Assembly: GCA_903813345.2 (NCBI GenBank)
Contig: CAIIXF020000002.1
Span: 33,748,109 to 33,812,108, forward strand
Source of the DNA: Owenia fusiformis
Lineage: Eukaryota; Annelida; Polychaeta; Sabellida; Oweniidae
Direction of reading: 5' to 3'
DNA length: 64,000 nucleotides
In this document: positions 33,791-46,308 of the stretch, piece after piece
How positions within the stretch are numbered: position 1 is the stretch's first letter
Layout: each line of letters begins with the position of its first letter
The notes under the pieces: model-generated
The model's input: the letters and a program-made list of their open reading frames with translations, nothing else
What the model was told of the DNA's origin: nothing
Databases searched by the model: none
Program-made: the position numbers and the translations under genes

Positions 33791-34314
33791 ACGTTTCTTG
33801 TACAAATGCCTGAACCCAGAAATCTGGGAATGCAGAAAAGGGTTACATTCACTGTATCAGCTATACATTGATGGTATATAGAACAATATAATAATGAATA
33901 ATGAATAGCTAAGCAATGGACTTTGTGGTGTGTAATTATATGTAGGTGTGACTTTAAGGCAATACACTTACTATATGTAGGCTTCCCTCCACCTCATTAC
34001 ATTTTGAAAAGGAAGAGGCTCGATAGAGAGAGCTTTTTAGATGGGTATAAGTTTTTTATTTTCTACACGATCATTATGGAATTTTCAGACAATATCGGAG
34101 GTGTGATTATTATTATTATTTTTTATTATTATTTATTGCTCTCACTATTTACAACAGTGGCACATGAGGAGTATCAGTGCGGCAGAATGACATATCATTA
34201 AAATACAACATATTACAGCATTAAAAAACATTAAAATATTTGTTAAAATACATTACAATACTGATAATAGACTTTTATCTTCATTGTCATTACAGAAAGT
34301 GAAAGTGAATAAAA

Positions 34315-35793
34315 TCAATGTTTGAATATCTCTTTATTGATATCAACTAAAAATGTTTTTGATAGCTTATCAAAAGTAGAACCTAGGTCCTGTCCCCAAT
34401 ATATAGCTACATCATCCCCCAAAATCCAACGTGTTTTCTCAGAAATGGAAAGTTGTAAAAAACTATTGACAATTGAATCCGGGCATTCTTTACTAAACTT
34501 TTCAAAAAACATATTTCGTTGTGTTGTTGTGGATGGGCAAGTAAATAAGCGGTGTTCAAGTGTATCTTTTTCTGAGAGGCAAGTACTACAGAACCCATCT
34601 GACAGTCCCCTCCTTTCAAGATCAGTATTCAAGCCCAGACATTTAGCGCGAGCTCTGAATTTGATATGCTGGCTGTAAAAATCCATGCCTGTTTTCAGAT
34701 AATTTTCTAAAAAAGTATGGTTCTTAACAGTCTTGAATAGTGACAATGATGATTTATCGCATATTGCCTCATTAAAGCATCTTACCCATTGTTCATTTGA
34801 AATATTTAAATAAGATGTGTACCAGTTAGTATCGTCACGGTATATAACATCATCAAGTCCAACCTCAGTTAGGATTGAGTGGACATTTTCCATAAAAGGC
34901 CATGATGCCTTGTGACCAAGCTTAAACTCATGTAGCAAATAATTGAAAATATCTTTATGGAGTCCATTCTTCAAGGAACTTTTTAAATAAATAAAATAAT
35001 CAATCTGGCGTTTATGTATAATATCACAGATTGGTCTCCACCCAAGGTCACCAAGGAGGGATTCTCTTGCAGGGTTGCATTTGAGTTGCATTAAGGCCTT
35101 AGCCATTTTGTATTGCATAGTGCTAAGATATTTTTCGGTGGTCTTATTCAGTAACATTACTCCACAACCATGGAGTATTGCAGGCAAAAACATTCCGTTA
35201 TACATTGTATTGCCAAAATCAATTCTTTTCATATTACAATGCTTTGTCAGTGTAGAGCAAATCATATTTTGAATTCTTCTTGACTTGGGTTTTAAAGTGT
35301 CTTTAATGTGGTAAGTATCCTTCAAAGAACGGTCAAAATAGATACCCAAATACTTGTAGACTTTTACTTCTGTCAATTCATGTTCCCCTAATATCCATTT
35401 TTTCTCATAATTGATTCTTTGCCCTATAACCATTACTTTCGATTTTTTCGAATTAAATTTAAAACCCCATTCAACTGCAAAAATGTCAGTTACTTTTAAA
35501 AGTTTATTCAATTGCTGCTCAGACTCGCCCATAAGCACTATATCATCGGCGAAAAATAAAGATGGAATTTTTTTACCTTTAAAGTCAAAGCCAATGTTTT
35601 CCTTTTCAAGTGAGCTTAATAAGTCGGTCATTATAATAGAAAATAATGTTGGGGAAAGGCAGCAACCTTGTTTTAAACCTGTTTCTGAGTCATACCATGG
35701 AGTTGAAAAATTTCCAAAAACCACCTTATTAGATATACCTTCATATGTTTTCCTCAGGAGTCTCCAAAATTTACCCTGTATCCCTTTTCCCAT
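34315..35793 (-). pseudogene. LINE reverse transcriptase, C-terminal part
   Basis: The frame continues the RT after a one-base shift. Block B is GLKQGCCLSPTLFSI, the catalytic box is FFADDIVLMGE, and the thumb region carries YKYLGIYFD. The long C-terminal region ends with a CCHC-like finger CSTCLSEKDTLEHRLFTCPS. The 492-codon frame has no internal stop, so decay is limited to the 5' truncation and one frameshift. Confidence 0.88.
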
Positions 35794-36326
35794 AATTTCG
35801 TAAATAAAATATCCCGATCAATCACGTCGAAAGCCTTGGAAATATCAATAAAAGCCAAAAAAGATTTTTTATTCTTTGCCTTTCTTATGCCACATAGGCC
35901 CTTTAAGGCAAATATATGGTTTTCCAATCTCAAGTTGGATCTGAAGGCACCTTGTGTATCCCCAAAGATATTTCTTTTTTCACAAAATGACCTTAATTTA
36001 CTTTCCATGATAGAAGTGAAAACTTTATAAACATTAGAATTAACTGTGAGGCCCCTGAAGTTATCTAAATTCTCAATATCATTATTTTTGTGCAGTGGTT
36101 TTAATAGGCCTTCTTTCCATTCTTTAGGAATCAGCTCCAATAGTCTTACCTTGTTAAAAAGGTCAAATAATGGTTTCATTAGCGCAACTCCACCATTTTT
36201 CATAAATTCATTCGGTATCTGATCTGTTCCACAAGATTTGCCATTTTTCAAATTTTTAATACATGTGGTTATGTCATCAAATTCAAAAGCGCAAAATAAA
36301 AGTGAGTCGGTTGAAAAATTTGACAT
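35754..36326 (-). pseudogene. LINE reverse transcriptase, N-terminal part
   Basis: The frame carries RT blocks 1-4: LKNGKSCGTDQIPNEF, NFRGLTVNSNVYKVF, TQGAFRSNLRLENHI and FIDISKAFDVIDRDILF (catalytic block A). Upstream it stops at TAG near 36364. It loses frame at a GGGAAAAGGG run near 35785, where the next part continues in another frame. Confidence 0.85.
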
Positions 36327-36366
36327 TGACTTTAACTCATCAATTCTATCCTGATGAATTTTTATA

Positions 36367-39179
36367 TTCTAAAATATTATTGTTGAATTATGAAAAACGC
36401 ATTTTGTAGAACTTTTTTGGCGAAGCGATGAAATTCCATCTTTTGTACATCCATATTTTGTACCGTTTTTCAGTGCGTAAATAGAATGACTTAACGTTTT
36501 TTAAGCAGCAAAATAACATATATCGTAACCACATAATAAAGCAAAGTCTTATTTTCTGTAAAGAAATCGTGATTCGATCCATAAGAAGTATGTCTTAAAA
36601 TTGATGAGAAAAATGGTTTCATTTTTTCAATATTTTTGAGCGATCTCTTTAGTAGAATTTTACTTGTGTTAGATAGAGGTCGTCTCGCAAAACCATTATG
36701 TGCAATTTTCGCTTAAAATTGATTATTTTTGGAAATGATTCACTCGACGAAAATTAGATGTCGTTGCATGTCGTCTATGGATGGTCTATCTTTCTTGAGT
36801 AATTCCAAGGCCGAGAGAAATAGCCCAAACGTACCGCGTTCGTAATTTCAATGTTTTCTGCGTTCGGCCTTTTATCGTAAACTGTTCTATCATCAATGAA
36901 AAAGAAGGGTGCGCGAACTTTGAATTTATTCAGTGTGGGGGTTACCCTTCCCCCTTTTGACATGAAGGCCAGAGCTGAATATGACAGCACATGTTAATGA
37001 ATGATTGGTAAGTGAAAACAATCTATCTTTATAACGGAATATATTCCCTATAGTTAAGTGTATTTCTGGTCACGAAACGTTAAGAAATACTAGATATAGT
37101 AACAGTTCAAACAAAGCTTGTCCCCGTCTGTTTTGATTGTTTGACCGGGAAACCAATGGGGTCTTCTCATCTGCATAATCAAGTCACGTTATATCGCACT
37201 ATTAGAGCTGGGTAACTGGTAAGCAGAAAACACAATCGCCACTTCAAGTACATTTCACTGTTTTTTCTTGCGCTTTTTTCTTAGCTCTCATTTATGTATC
37301 ATACGTTTAGTCAATCAATTTTGTAGCTAACGATTTGAACGGATTGCAATGAAATGACCTTTATGCGGTCTGGCTACGTACGGCCTGTTGATTTCTACGG
37401 GGAACGCAGAAATTAACAAATATTGTAACCCCGAGTTATAAAATCTACGGCTTCCCTTCACTGATATAATTGATCTGCGCTCTACTTACGGCCGCTGTGC
37501 GACAAATGTGACTGGGGAGTAAATTGATCTGCGGTTGACGTAGTCGCCTTTCAAGTTAAGTATTGAGATTTCTATTCTAACCTTCACTTAAGAAACATAA
37601 CATTAACTAGGATGTGGCTCTGCGGCTGCTGCAGAAAAACCGAGTGTATTATTTACATACAATAATGTTATCGTATAGCCTATACATGCTGGTTGCCAAA
37701 ATATGGCTCTGCGGCTGCGTCGCCGCTGGACAATATACAAAAATGTTTATAATGGACAATTGATAGGCTTTCTCGATAATGTAGTTATAACAAATCTCAT
37801 TTCAAAATTAAAAACTTTCCGACCACCTGTAAAACCTTTTCTATCTTTAGCATCACAAACTCATTAATGCCCATTATTATTCTGTTGAGAACATGATGCT
37901 AAAAATCTTTGAAATCCTCAACAATTGAGGTTATAAGGAAAAAGGTTTGTCCGAAAATTTTTCATAAACATTTTAAAGACATAGACTTAGTTTATCTCGC
38001 CGCTTAGAGCCGAAGTGATCTTATTCACTAATACATACACCGTTAACTCAGTAATGCTGCATTTACAATTACCGTTCTATTTTCATAACGTTAAACGACC
38101 AAATAGAAATCATTTTCTTGCTAATTCGTACTACGTGACTCAAACGCAATAAAATACATTTCTTGTATAGTGATAAGACCGGATACATTTCAATTTATTT
38201 TAGTATTCCCACGATTTGTTATGGGGTAATGACCATAGATGAATTTTATTTGTAATCATGATGGCTTGTTTTTAGTCGAGTTACAGCACTAGTACTTCCA
38301 TTGACTGACTTGTTTAAACTAACACTTCTCCCTACAATGTACAACAGTTTTTAATGCATGTAGGCATACACCCATTGCAAGCAGAAACACCGTACTTCAA
38401 TTTGTACAGCAGTAAGGGTCGAGCACATGTTGTAAAAGCTGCATACCGAATTTTCCCTCAAATATTTGTAAAAGTTGTTTCAATTTAAAGGCTTGATTTG
38501 AGATAAGGTATAAGCCTTGTGAGACGTGACCTATATATCATACAGGAGTCGATTTAATATTTTACGCTCACACATATCTGACATAGCCTAACATGTTATA
38601 AATTGAGAGATTACAAAATATATGCAATTAGCATTTATATCACAGTTAGCTAGAACAACCATTTCGTGACAATTAGCCCACGTTATGCCTGGGTCACATA
38701 GGTGTCTGGCCGATTGAGTGTTTTGTTCAAAATTGTATTTGTTTGAAACAAAATACTCAATCGGCCGAGGGCCGACCGATGAATCGCAGCAAATATGAAC
38801 CTGGCATTATGTAACGTTCCCTTTTTTACAAATACAATGTATCTTGGGCTTTTTTATATTTTGATATTCGTTGCTTATTTTCACGGCTTGATTGACGCAC
38901 AAATATTTTGATTGTACGTGCTCATGACAGGTTTAGGCATTAATGGGTGACAACGTCTGTCAAAATATTGCACGTTGGTTGTGTTGACGTGATTTATGAC
39001 TGAATACATATTAAAACTAGTACTGCTTTTGAAATTTTTTTAAAAAAGTATGGAAGAGTCTAACCTGCTCGTTAAAGATATTAAGTTGTATTATGTATTG
39101 TACACGTAACTACATTAATTGTATGTACCTACATTGTAACACAACGGTGTTGCATGGTGTACTTAGTAATGTTTATGCG
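36367..39179. other. Intergenic DNA, no gene seen
   Basis: No frame here shows recognisable protein motifs. The only structure is the hairpin TIR element at 38687-38805, listed separately. Confidence 0.6.
38687..38805. mobile_element. GGCCGATTGAG hairpin MITE, copy 1
   Basis: CCTGGGTCACAT faces ATATGAACCTGG at the ends. The inner arms TGGCCGATTGAGTGTTTTGT and ACAAAATACTCAATCGGCCG form a strong hairpin. The same family lies at 61541-61673 and, as a left half, at 54428-54492. Confidence 0.75.
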
Positions 39180-41173
39180 GGTTATAATGAAAACACGCGC
39201 TACGCGCTAACGCGCTAGCGCACTAACGCACTGTTCAGAATGATCGTTCCCACAGGCCCGGGAACATGTATAAAAATCGAGTGAGTGAAGAGATTAGGTG
39301 GCTCATCAGAAAGCAGAAGTATAAGAAGCCCAATGTTTGATCGTTAACTGTGCAAAGATTATCGATTGTTAGTGTGTTTTATCTGATTTAAAAGGAAGAT
39401 AGAAAGTAGCACCTTACAAGATGAATGGTCGCAGATATGCGAATATGCTCCCTATTTCATTGCATTATTTGGGTCCATCCATCGGCGAGAAAAATCCCGT
39501 TTCGAAATCTGAGCCGGGGGCCCGACTACTTGACTAATGACTTAATATAATGTTTACTTGTCGCACCTCTTAATATCAAGTCATGGATGTTTTATATATC
39601 TTTACTCTTTGTATTTGAAGTTATATCTCACATGACTTACCAAACGGTGGGATAATTCAGGCGTCGCATTTATATTTTTCCATTTTTCTTTTCGTGCCCG
39701 GTTACTCTCTTTCGCTTTCATGGGGGGGGGGGGGGGGTGTATAGGGTTATCGTATAAGAGGAGGGTGAAAATCTATTGTATATGGCCGCATAAGAGGGGG
39801 CAACATTTATCGTATATGGCATCGTATAAGTTAAATAAACATATGTTTTAAAAGAATTAAAGAAACCTATTATGAAATTTAAAGGCAGTTTGAACGAATA
39901 CTGCAGATCCAGCTTATCCCCATAAATTTGGGATTTCAATACACAAGTAGTTGTGGGGGCTTGCCCGTAGCCAGCTTTTTTCCAGGGGAAGCTTTTTCAC
40001 AATTTTGGCTAATAATCATGAAAAAAATTCTCAGAATGGTGAAAAACTGCATGATTTTGAAAGAATCTCTGGCCAGAGGGGGAGCTCCGCTCCCCCAGCT
40101 CCCCCTCTGGCTACGGGCCTGGTTGTGGGGGTGATTTGAAAAATCAGTCCCACATTTATGGGGGTAATCCAGATCTCTATATAGTAGTCTCTATATGCCA
40201 TATGCCAGGACAGTTACCAGGATTTCCGAGGGGGGGGGGGTCACTTTTTCAAAAATTCCAAAGTCACCCTCCGAACCCCCCCCCCCCCTGGCTACATTTG
40301 GTACTACGTGGATTCTTGCATTATGTTATTTCCTTCTGAATATTATCCAAACTTTTCTCAACGGTAATTTCAAAATTATCGTACAGATATATTATTTACC
40401 CGATTGCATACACTGTATGTTATACATGTAAAAGGGGTGAAAAATGCTGTAAATGGTATAAGACTGAGGGGCTTGTGAAAAATAGTGTATATGGATTTCC
40501 AAGACCCCTATGAACCCCCTTTCATGTTTGCTTTCGTTTTTCTCAATTTGATTTTAGATTTAAAAAGTTTTGAATTACGTCAGTCCCAGTGAATTGTATT
40601 ACCTATTTTACCAGGAATATTGTTGAAAACAGGATTGTATTTCATTTGGAATTAAAGTTTTAATTAAGAGACGATTTAAAAAGTAATGTAAACCCGACCA
40701 GCGTGTTTTATCATTGTCCGGTAATTGGCCGTAAATATTTATTAATTCTAAGTTACTCATGTTCTTTCAGGTCAAATACAGAGAAAAGTACACGTTCATT
40801 TAGTTTTGGAATTATTTCCTAAATTGAAGTTGAATTCTGTTTTTTAACGGTGTGAAGAACATCTTAATTGGTCTTATATTTTTAGAGAAATCGTAACTTG
40901 AAAAGTGTAATTTTCGAGAGGCTTTGTTTATTTCCTGCGGCCGCAAAGTTCACATCAAAGTCTGATTGACAGGTTAGCGGTGATTTATACAGTCTTTGAA
41001 GTGTCAATGTTTTGACAAGTTCCCAGGGAGTCATAACCCTAATTATACATGTCCCTGGGCCAAGGGTATTGACCAATCATAAACATGCGCACACATCGTG
41101 GGGGAAGGATCATTTTCTATTAGCGCATTGGCGCGTGGCGCGTTAGCGCGTAGCGCGTGTTTTCATTATAACC
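39180..41173. mobile_element. 1994-bp TIR element with 9-bp GTTTATGCG duplication
   Basis: TIRs begin GGTTATAATGAAAACACGCG and continue CTACGCGCTAACGCG, about 45 bp, with CGCG/TAGCGC words. GTTTATGCG flanks both sides (39171-39179, 41174-41182). The element has no transposase frame; its AT-rich interior contrasts with the GC-rich ends. A 9-bp duplication fits MULE or Merlin (GG-starting TIR) superfamilies. A GCCCGTAGCC repeat and a run of 16 G (39722-39737) lie inside. Confidence 0.88.
39960..40121. mobile_element. GCCCGTAGCC-type TIR repeat with 10-bp duplication
   Basis: CTTGCCCGTAGCCAGC at the left faces CTGGCTACGGGCCTG at the right. GTTGTGGGGG occurs at 39950-39959 and 40122-40131, a 10-bp direct repeat directly at both ends. 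An internal GGGGGAGCTCCGCTCCCCC palindrome lies near 40078. This is the clearest copy of the family. A diverged relative may follow at 40207-40305. Confidence 0.75.
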
Positions 41174-42324
41174 GTTTATGCGCATTAGCAATGTCATGAA
41201 CAAAATTGAGCAGAATGTGATCCTCTCGATTTTTGTGAATTTCTAATTTCAGGGACTTTCTCTCAAAACAGACCCCAAGTTAGTCATGGAAACACTTTCT
41301 TAATCTCTCAAGCAACTTTAAGGTAGATGTGTTTTTTGGGAATTTTTATACAGTTTATACTAATTTTAACGAAGCCACACATTACTTTCAAATATGGACC
41401 TCTTTCCAATGTTGTCTACAACTTTCACTTTTGCATAAAGACTGCACTATTGTAGCGAGAAAAGAGTGTGGACAATATTTTGTTTATAAAATGTATGAAA
41501 ACGAGAAAATCCAGTGACTTTTCCAATTTTTATATATATAAAAATATCCAAAACGTTCACTACGCTCTTTTCTGGTTACCTTTAGTGTACTCTTTGTGTA
41601 AATGTGAAAGATGTAGAGAGCGTATTGTAACATTCAGCCTAATTATGGTAGTGTGGATGTTGTTTAATAGACTGTGTCACTGTGGGTCTCAGGGTATACG
41701 TTAAATATACACGTGGGAAATCTGTACATAACAACTTATATACAATTAAATACAATAACACGTATATTGTGGCGTTTTAGCCCGTCAAAATAATACATGA
41801 AAATCGATGTATTTGCTTTACTTCAGTTACTGAGGCACTAAGGTTAAAGTCCTTTATATGCGATAATAGTTTTCAAAGCACTAATATTAGAGTCCTCTAT
41901 ACGAAAATACTTGTACTCTCAATTGTCTCTTGAGCTCCGGACTTGTTCAATTCAGCTAGGTATAAATCTGGGAATAACAGTCTCTCATTACAGCTTCAGT
42001 GATTATGCCTTGGAATAACAGTCTCTCAATGAAGGCAAATCTCAAGCTGGCCTGAAATAAAATAACTAAGTCTGGAATCAACTTAGTTCCTCAATCAGGC
42101 TGGAGTTATATAAACTAAGTCTGGAAATGACAAAGTTTCTCAATCTAGCAGTAATTCCTCAATCAGGCTAGAGTTGTCTAAACTAAGTCTGGAAATGCCA
42201 AAGTTCCTCAATATGTGGAATCTACCCAAGATTCCCAGTAGTTCCCAAATAAACTAAGTGTCTCGGACTTAGTTTCCATCAAAGTCATCCAGGTCGGGGA
42301 TGACACTATTCAACGTCCTAAACA

Positions 42325-43650
42325 GGCAACATCGATGAAGATCCTCTAAGTTCCTCAATATGTGGAATCTGCCTAAGATTCCCAGTAGTTCCTAAATCGA
42401 TGAAGATCCTCTAAGTTCCTCAATATGTGGAATCTGCCTGAGATTCCCAGTAGCTCCTAAATCGATGAAGATCCTCTAAGTTCCTCAATATGTGGAATCT
42501 GCCTAAGATTCCCAGTAGCTCCTAAATCGATGAAGATCCTCTAAGTTCTTCAATATGTGGAATCTGCCTAAGATTCCCAGTAGCTCCTAAATCGATGAAG
42601 ATCCTCTAAGTTCCTCAATATGTGGAATCTGCCTAAGATTCCCAGTAGCTCCCAAATCGATGAAGATCCTTTAAGTTCTTCAATATGTGGAATCTGCCTA
42701 AGATTCCCAGTAGCTCCTAAATCGATGAAGATCCTTTAAGTTGTTCAATATGTGGAATCTGCCTAAGATTCCCAGTAGTTCCCAAATAAACTAAGTGTCT
42801 CGTACTTAGTTTCCATCAAAGTCATCCAGGTCGGGGGTGACACTATTCAACGTCCCCAACAGGCAACATCGATGAAGATCCTCTAAGTTCCTCAATATGT
42901 GGAATCTGCCTAAGATTCCCAGTAGCTCCTAAATCGATGAAGATCCTCTAAGTTCTTCAATATGTGGAATCTGCCTAAGATTCCCAGTAGCTCCTAAATC
43001 GATGAAGATCCTCTAAGTTCTTCAATATGTGAAATCTGCCTAAGATTCCCAGTAGCTTCTAAATCGATGAAGATCCTCTAAGTTCTTCAATATGTGGAAT
43101 CTGCCTAAGATTCCCAGTAGCTCCTAAATCGATGAAGATCCTCTAAGTTCTTCAATATGTGGAATCTGCCTAAGATTCCCAGTAGCTCCTTAATCGATGA
43201 AGATCCTCTAAGTTCTTCAATATGTGAAATCTGCCTAAGATTCCCAGTAGCTTCTAAATCGATGAAGATCCTCTAAGTTCTTCAATATGTGGAATCTGCC
43301 TAAGATTCCCAGTAGCTCCTAAATCGATGAAGATCCTCTAAGTTCTTCAATATGTGGAATCTGCCTAAGATTCCCAGTAGCTCCTAAATCGATGAAGATC
43401 CTCTAAGTTCTTCAATATGTGGAATCTGCCTAAGATTCCCAGTAGCTCCTAAATCGATGAAGATCCTCTAAGTTCTTCAATATGTGGAATCTACCTAAGA
43501 TTCCCAGTAGCTCCTAAATCGATGAAGATCCTCTAAGTTCCTCAATATGTGGAATCTGCCTAAGATTCCCAGTAGCTCCTAAATCGATGAAGATCCTTTA
43601 AGTTCCTCAATATGTGGAATCTGCCTAAGATTCCCAGTAGTTCCTAAATA
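42325..43650 (-). repeat. 65-bp minisatellite in LTR (also 48163-49488)
   Basis: About 19 units of 65 bp in two blocks (about 42331-42784 and 42868-43645), separated by a spacer containing CTAAGTGTCTCGTACTTAG. Each unit contains GGAATCTGCCTAAGATTCC, a 7-bp perfect inverted repeat with a 5-base loop. Units differ by one or two bases (C/T at CTCTAAGTTCYTC), implying ongoing homogenisation. Confidence 0.92.
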
Positions 43651-43729
43651 AACTAAGTGTCTCGTACTTAGTTTCCAACAAAGTCATCCAGGTCGGGGGT
43701 GAAAATATTCCAAGTTCCTCAACAGCTCC

Positions 43730-44810
43730 TCCAAATGAGCTAAGTTTCTGGTACTTATGCTCAATCAGGTTTGAGTTATATAGACAATGTCGGGAAATGA
43801 CAGAGTTTCTCAGTTCAGCTATATTTCCTCAATCAGGCTGTAATATTCCTCAATCCAGCAGAGTCCTTCAAACAGGCTGGAGTTGTATCAACTATGTCGG
43901 GAAATGACAGAGTTTCTCAGTCCAGCTGTATTTCCTCAATCAGGCTGTAATATTCCTCAATCCAGCAGAGTCCTTCAAACAGGCTGGAATATTGTATAAA
44001 CTATGTCGGGAAGTGACAGAGTTTCTCAATCCAGCAAAGTTCCTCAATCAGGCTGGAATAGTATGAACTTTGTCTGGAAATAGCAAAGTTCCTCCGTCTA
44101 GCAGTATTTCTTCAGTCAGGCTGTAATATTGTATAAACTATGTCGGGAAATGACAGAGTTTCTCAATCCAGCAAAGTTCCTCAATCAGGCTGGTATTTTA
44201 TGAACTTTGTCTGGAAATGGCAAAGTTCCTCAGTCCAGCAGTATTACTTCAGTCAGGCTGGAATATTGTATAAACTATGTCGGGAAATGACAGAGTTTCT
44301 CAATCCAGCAAAGTTCCTCAATCAGGCTGGAAACGTATGAACTTTGTCTGGAAATGGCAAAGTTTCTCAATCCAGCCAAGTTCCTCAATCAGGCTGGAAT
44401 ATTGTATAAACTATGTCGGGAAATGACAAAGTTTCTCAGTCCAGCAAAGTTCCTCAATCAGGCTGGAATATTATGAACTTTGTCTGGAAATGGCAAAGTT
44501 CCTCAGTCCAGCAGTATTTCTTCAGTCAGGCTGGAATATTGTATAAACTATGTCGGGAAATGACAAAGTTTCTCAGTCCAGCAAAGTTCCTCAATCAGGC
44601 TGGAATATTATGAACTTTGTCTGGAAATGGCAAAGTTCCTCAGTCCAGCAATATTTCTTCAGTCAGGCTGGAATATTGTATAAACTATGTCGGGAAATGA
44701 CAAAGTTTCTCAGTCCAGCAAAGTTCCCCAATCAGGCTGGAATATTATGAACTTTGTCTGGAAATGCAAAGTTCCTCAGTCCAGCAGTATTTCTTCAGTC
44801 AACAAATTGA
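43730..44810 (-). repeat. ~137-bp higher-order array in LTR (also 49568-50648)
   Basis: Units of about 137 bp consist of two related half-units around TCAATCAGGCTGGAAT and GTCTGGAAATGGCAAAGTTC. The most regular units start at 44413 and 44550, exactly 137 bp apart. Related, more diverged units extend on both sides (42030-42200, 45040-45380), so most of the LTR derives from one ancestral ~68-bp motif. Confidence 0.85.
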
Positions 44811-45480
44811 TGACAAATAATTGATCTAAAAATGGCTAAGTTTCTCAAGTTAACTAAATTATGAAAAGAATAATGTAAGTTTTTCAACCTCAAAAATAGC
44901 AAAGTTTCTCAAGTTAACAATAGAAAAACATTAATTGCTAAATAAGTTTCTTGATCTCGAAAATGGCAAAGTTTCTCAAGTTAACAATAGAAAAAAACAA
45001 GTTACTTAATAACACCTGAAAATACAAGTTGATGGCACTCCTTCTCAATCAGGCTGGAATAATGTAAACTAAGTCTGGTAATGACAACGTTTCTCGGTCC
45101 AGCAGTAATTCTTCAATCGGGCTGAAATATTCTAAAACTTTGCCTGGAAATGACAAGTTTCTCAGTTCAGCAGTATTTCTTCAATCGGGCTGAAATATTC
45201 TAAAACTTTGCCTGGTAATGACAAAGTTCCTCGATCCAGCAGTATTACTTCAATCAGGCTGGAGTTATCTAGACTATGTCTGGAAATGACAAAGTTCCTC
45301 AAACCAGCAGTATTTCTTCAAACAGGCTGGAATATTCTAAACTATGTCTGGAAATGACAAAGTTCCTCGATCCAGCAAATCTTCTAAGTTTCTCATCCAT
45401 CCTCAAATGAAACACTGGCACGGGAGATGTGTTCCCATCAAAAGTTGCCTACGTGTCTGGCTTGTTGTATGCTCACTCCG

Positions 45481-45488
45481 TATTTATA
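45481..45488 (-). promoter_or_regulatory. TATA box of the giant LTR (also 51319-51326)
   Basis: TATAAATA on the minus strand, in sense with the gag gene, in a unique part of the LTR. The position in the 5' LTR would start transcription ahead of the minisatellite leader. Prediction from motif only. Confidence 0.5.
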
Positions 45489-45985
45489 CCCCTGTCATGT
45501 ATTGAACATGTAGTATGATCACGTGAATGGCTGATGCAATACCTCGTCACCGGATGTAATCACTGAATCAGGATATTAGTTTCGTAAAAATAACTGGCTT
45601 CACTTACAAATCACGATCTCGGCTTTTACACCCAATATCAATACATGTTTGGTACATAATCAACAAGATTATAGTATAAACTCAATAAATATAACCATAA
45701 ATGATCGCCATCTAGTCTAATTACGCTTCGAGTTGATCGAATTGAAAGCAGGAAGTGATAATTTCTGTAAAATGATAGTCAAGAGTTCTCGATCAACCGT
45801 AACCATAGTCACTGGTAAAACTACCCGATCAACATTAACTAAATCTGAACTCGATAAAATAAAAAGTTGCTAACACCTCTGTAAGTACAAATAAAGTGCT
45901 TTAATCGATACTACAATTAGAGATCTTAATAATCTCAACTGTGAAGCACTTAAATCAAAAAATTTAAAATCAAAATTTTGTTACA

Positions 45986-45997
45986 CTCCTCCAATCC
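45986..45997 (-). other. Polypurine tract of the giant-LTR element
   Basis: On the minus strand GGATTGGAGGAG (10 purines of 12) directly precedes the 3' LTR start TGTAACA. The 310 bp between it and the gag stop have no coding content. Confidence 0.75.
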
Positions 45998-46308
45998 AAT
46001 GATTTTGGTGTTAACAACACCAAGCCAAAGTACAATAAAAAAAATAACAAAATTTTGCTATCTTAGCTATCCTACAAAATACAATCTTACAATTTTCTAA
46101 CCTCGAGGTTAACTAGCTTTCAATACAATGTACAATGAATATTCTAAACTCTAGCTTATCTCAAACCCTAACACTAGATATCTAACTATTTGAAGGTCTA
46201 ACTCTGTGTACATTAATAACTTTTCACAACTCTCAGCTAAATGTCAACTTCACATATAGGACAAAATCATACTCATCCTAAATGTCTTGTTTGAAGCTCA
46301 CTATCGAG

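Larger units (their letters stand above)
34105..36366 (-). mobile_element. 5'-truncated LINE (CR1/L2/Jockey-like group)
   Basis: Non-LTR retrotransposon on the minus strand. The coding part begins mid-RT near 36366, so the endonuclease is missing, as in typical truncated insertions. The 3' UTR runs to an (ATT/TAA)-rich tail at 34105-34140, the kind of short-repeat 3' end seen in the CR1/L2/I groups. The target duplication was not identified. It lies just downstream of VPS36. Confidence 0.85.
41626..45985 (-). repeat. Giant LTR (3' LTR of the minus-strand element)
   Basis: 4360 bp, TG...CA ended. From left it holds a 0.7-kb unique start, 65-bp minisatellites (42325-43650), a ~137-bp higher-order array (43730-44810), AAGTTTCTCAAGTTAAC repeats (44835-45000) and a 0.6-kb unique end. 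Against the other LTR I noted substitutions at 42226, 42266, 42440 and 44197. On the minus strand TATAAATA lies at 45488-45481, about 500 bp inside the LTR end. Confidence 0.93.

Noticed and set aside
34322-34678. Plus-strand frames over the LINE
   Set aside because: They are shadows of the minus-strand reverse transcriptase frame.
42325-43650. CRISPR array
   Set aside because: Units are contiguous 65-bp repeats without unique spacers, in an LTR of an animal genome.
44140-44750. Repeated 66-codon frames (also 49978-50588)
   Set aside because: They recur exactly with the 137-bp array, lie antisense to the element and have no protein-like conservation beyond the repeat.
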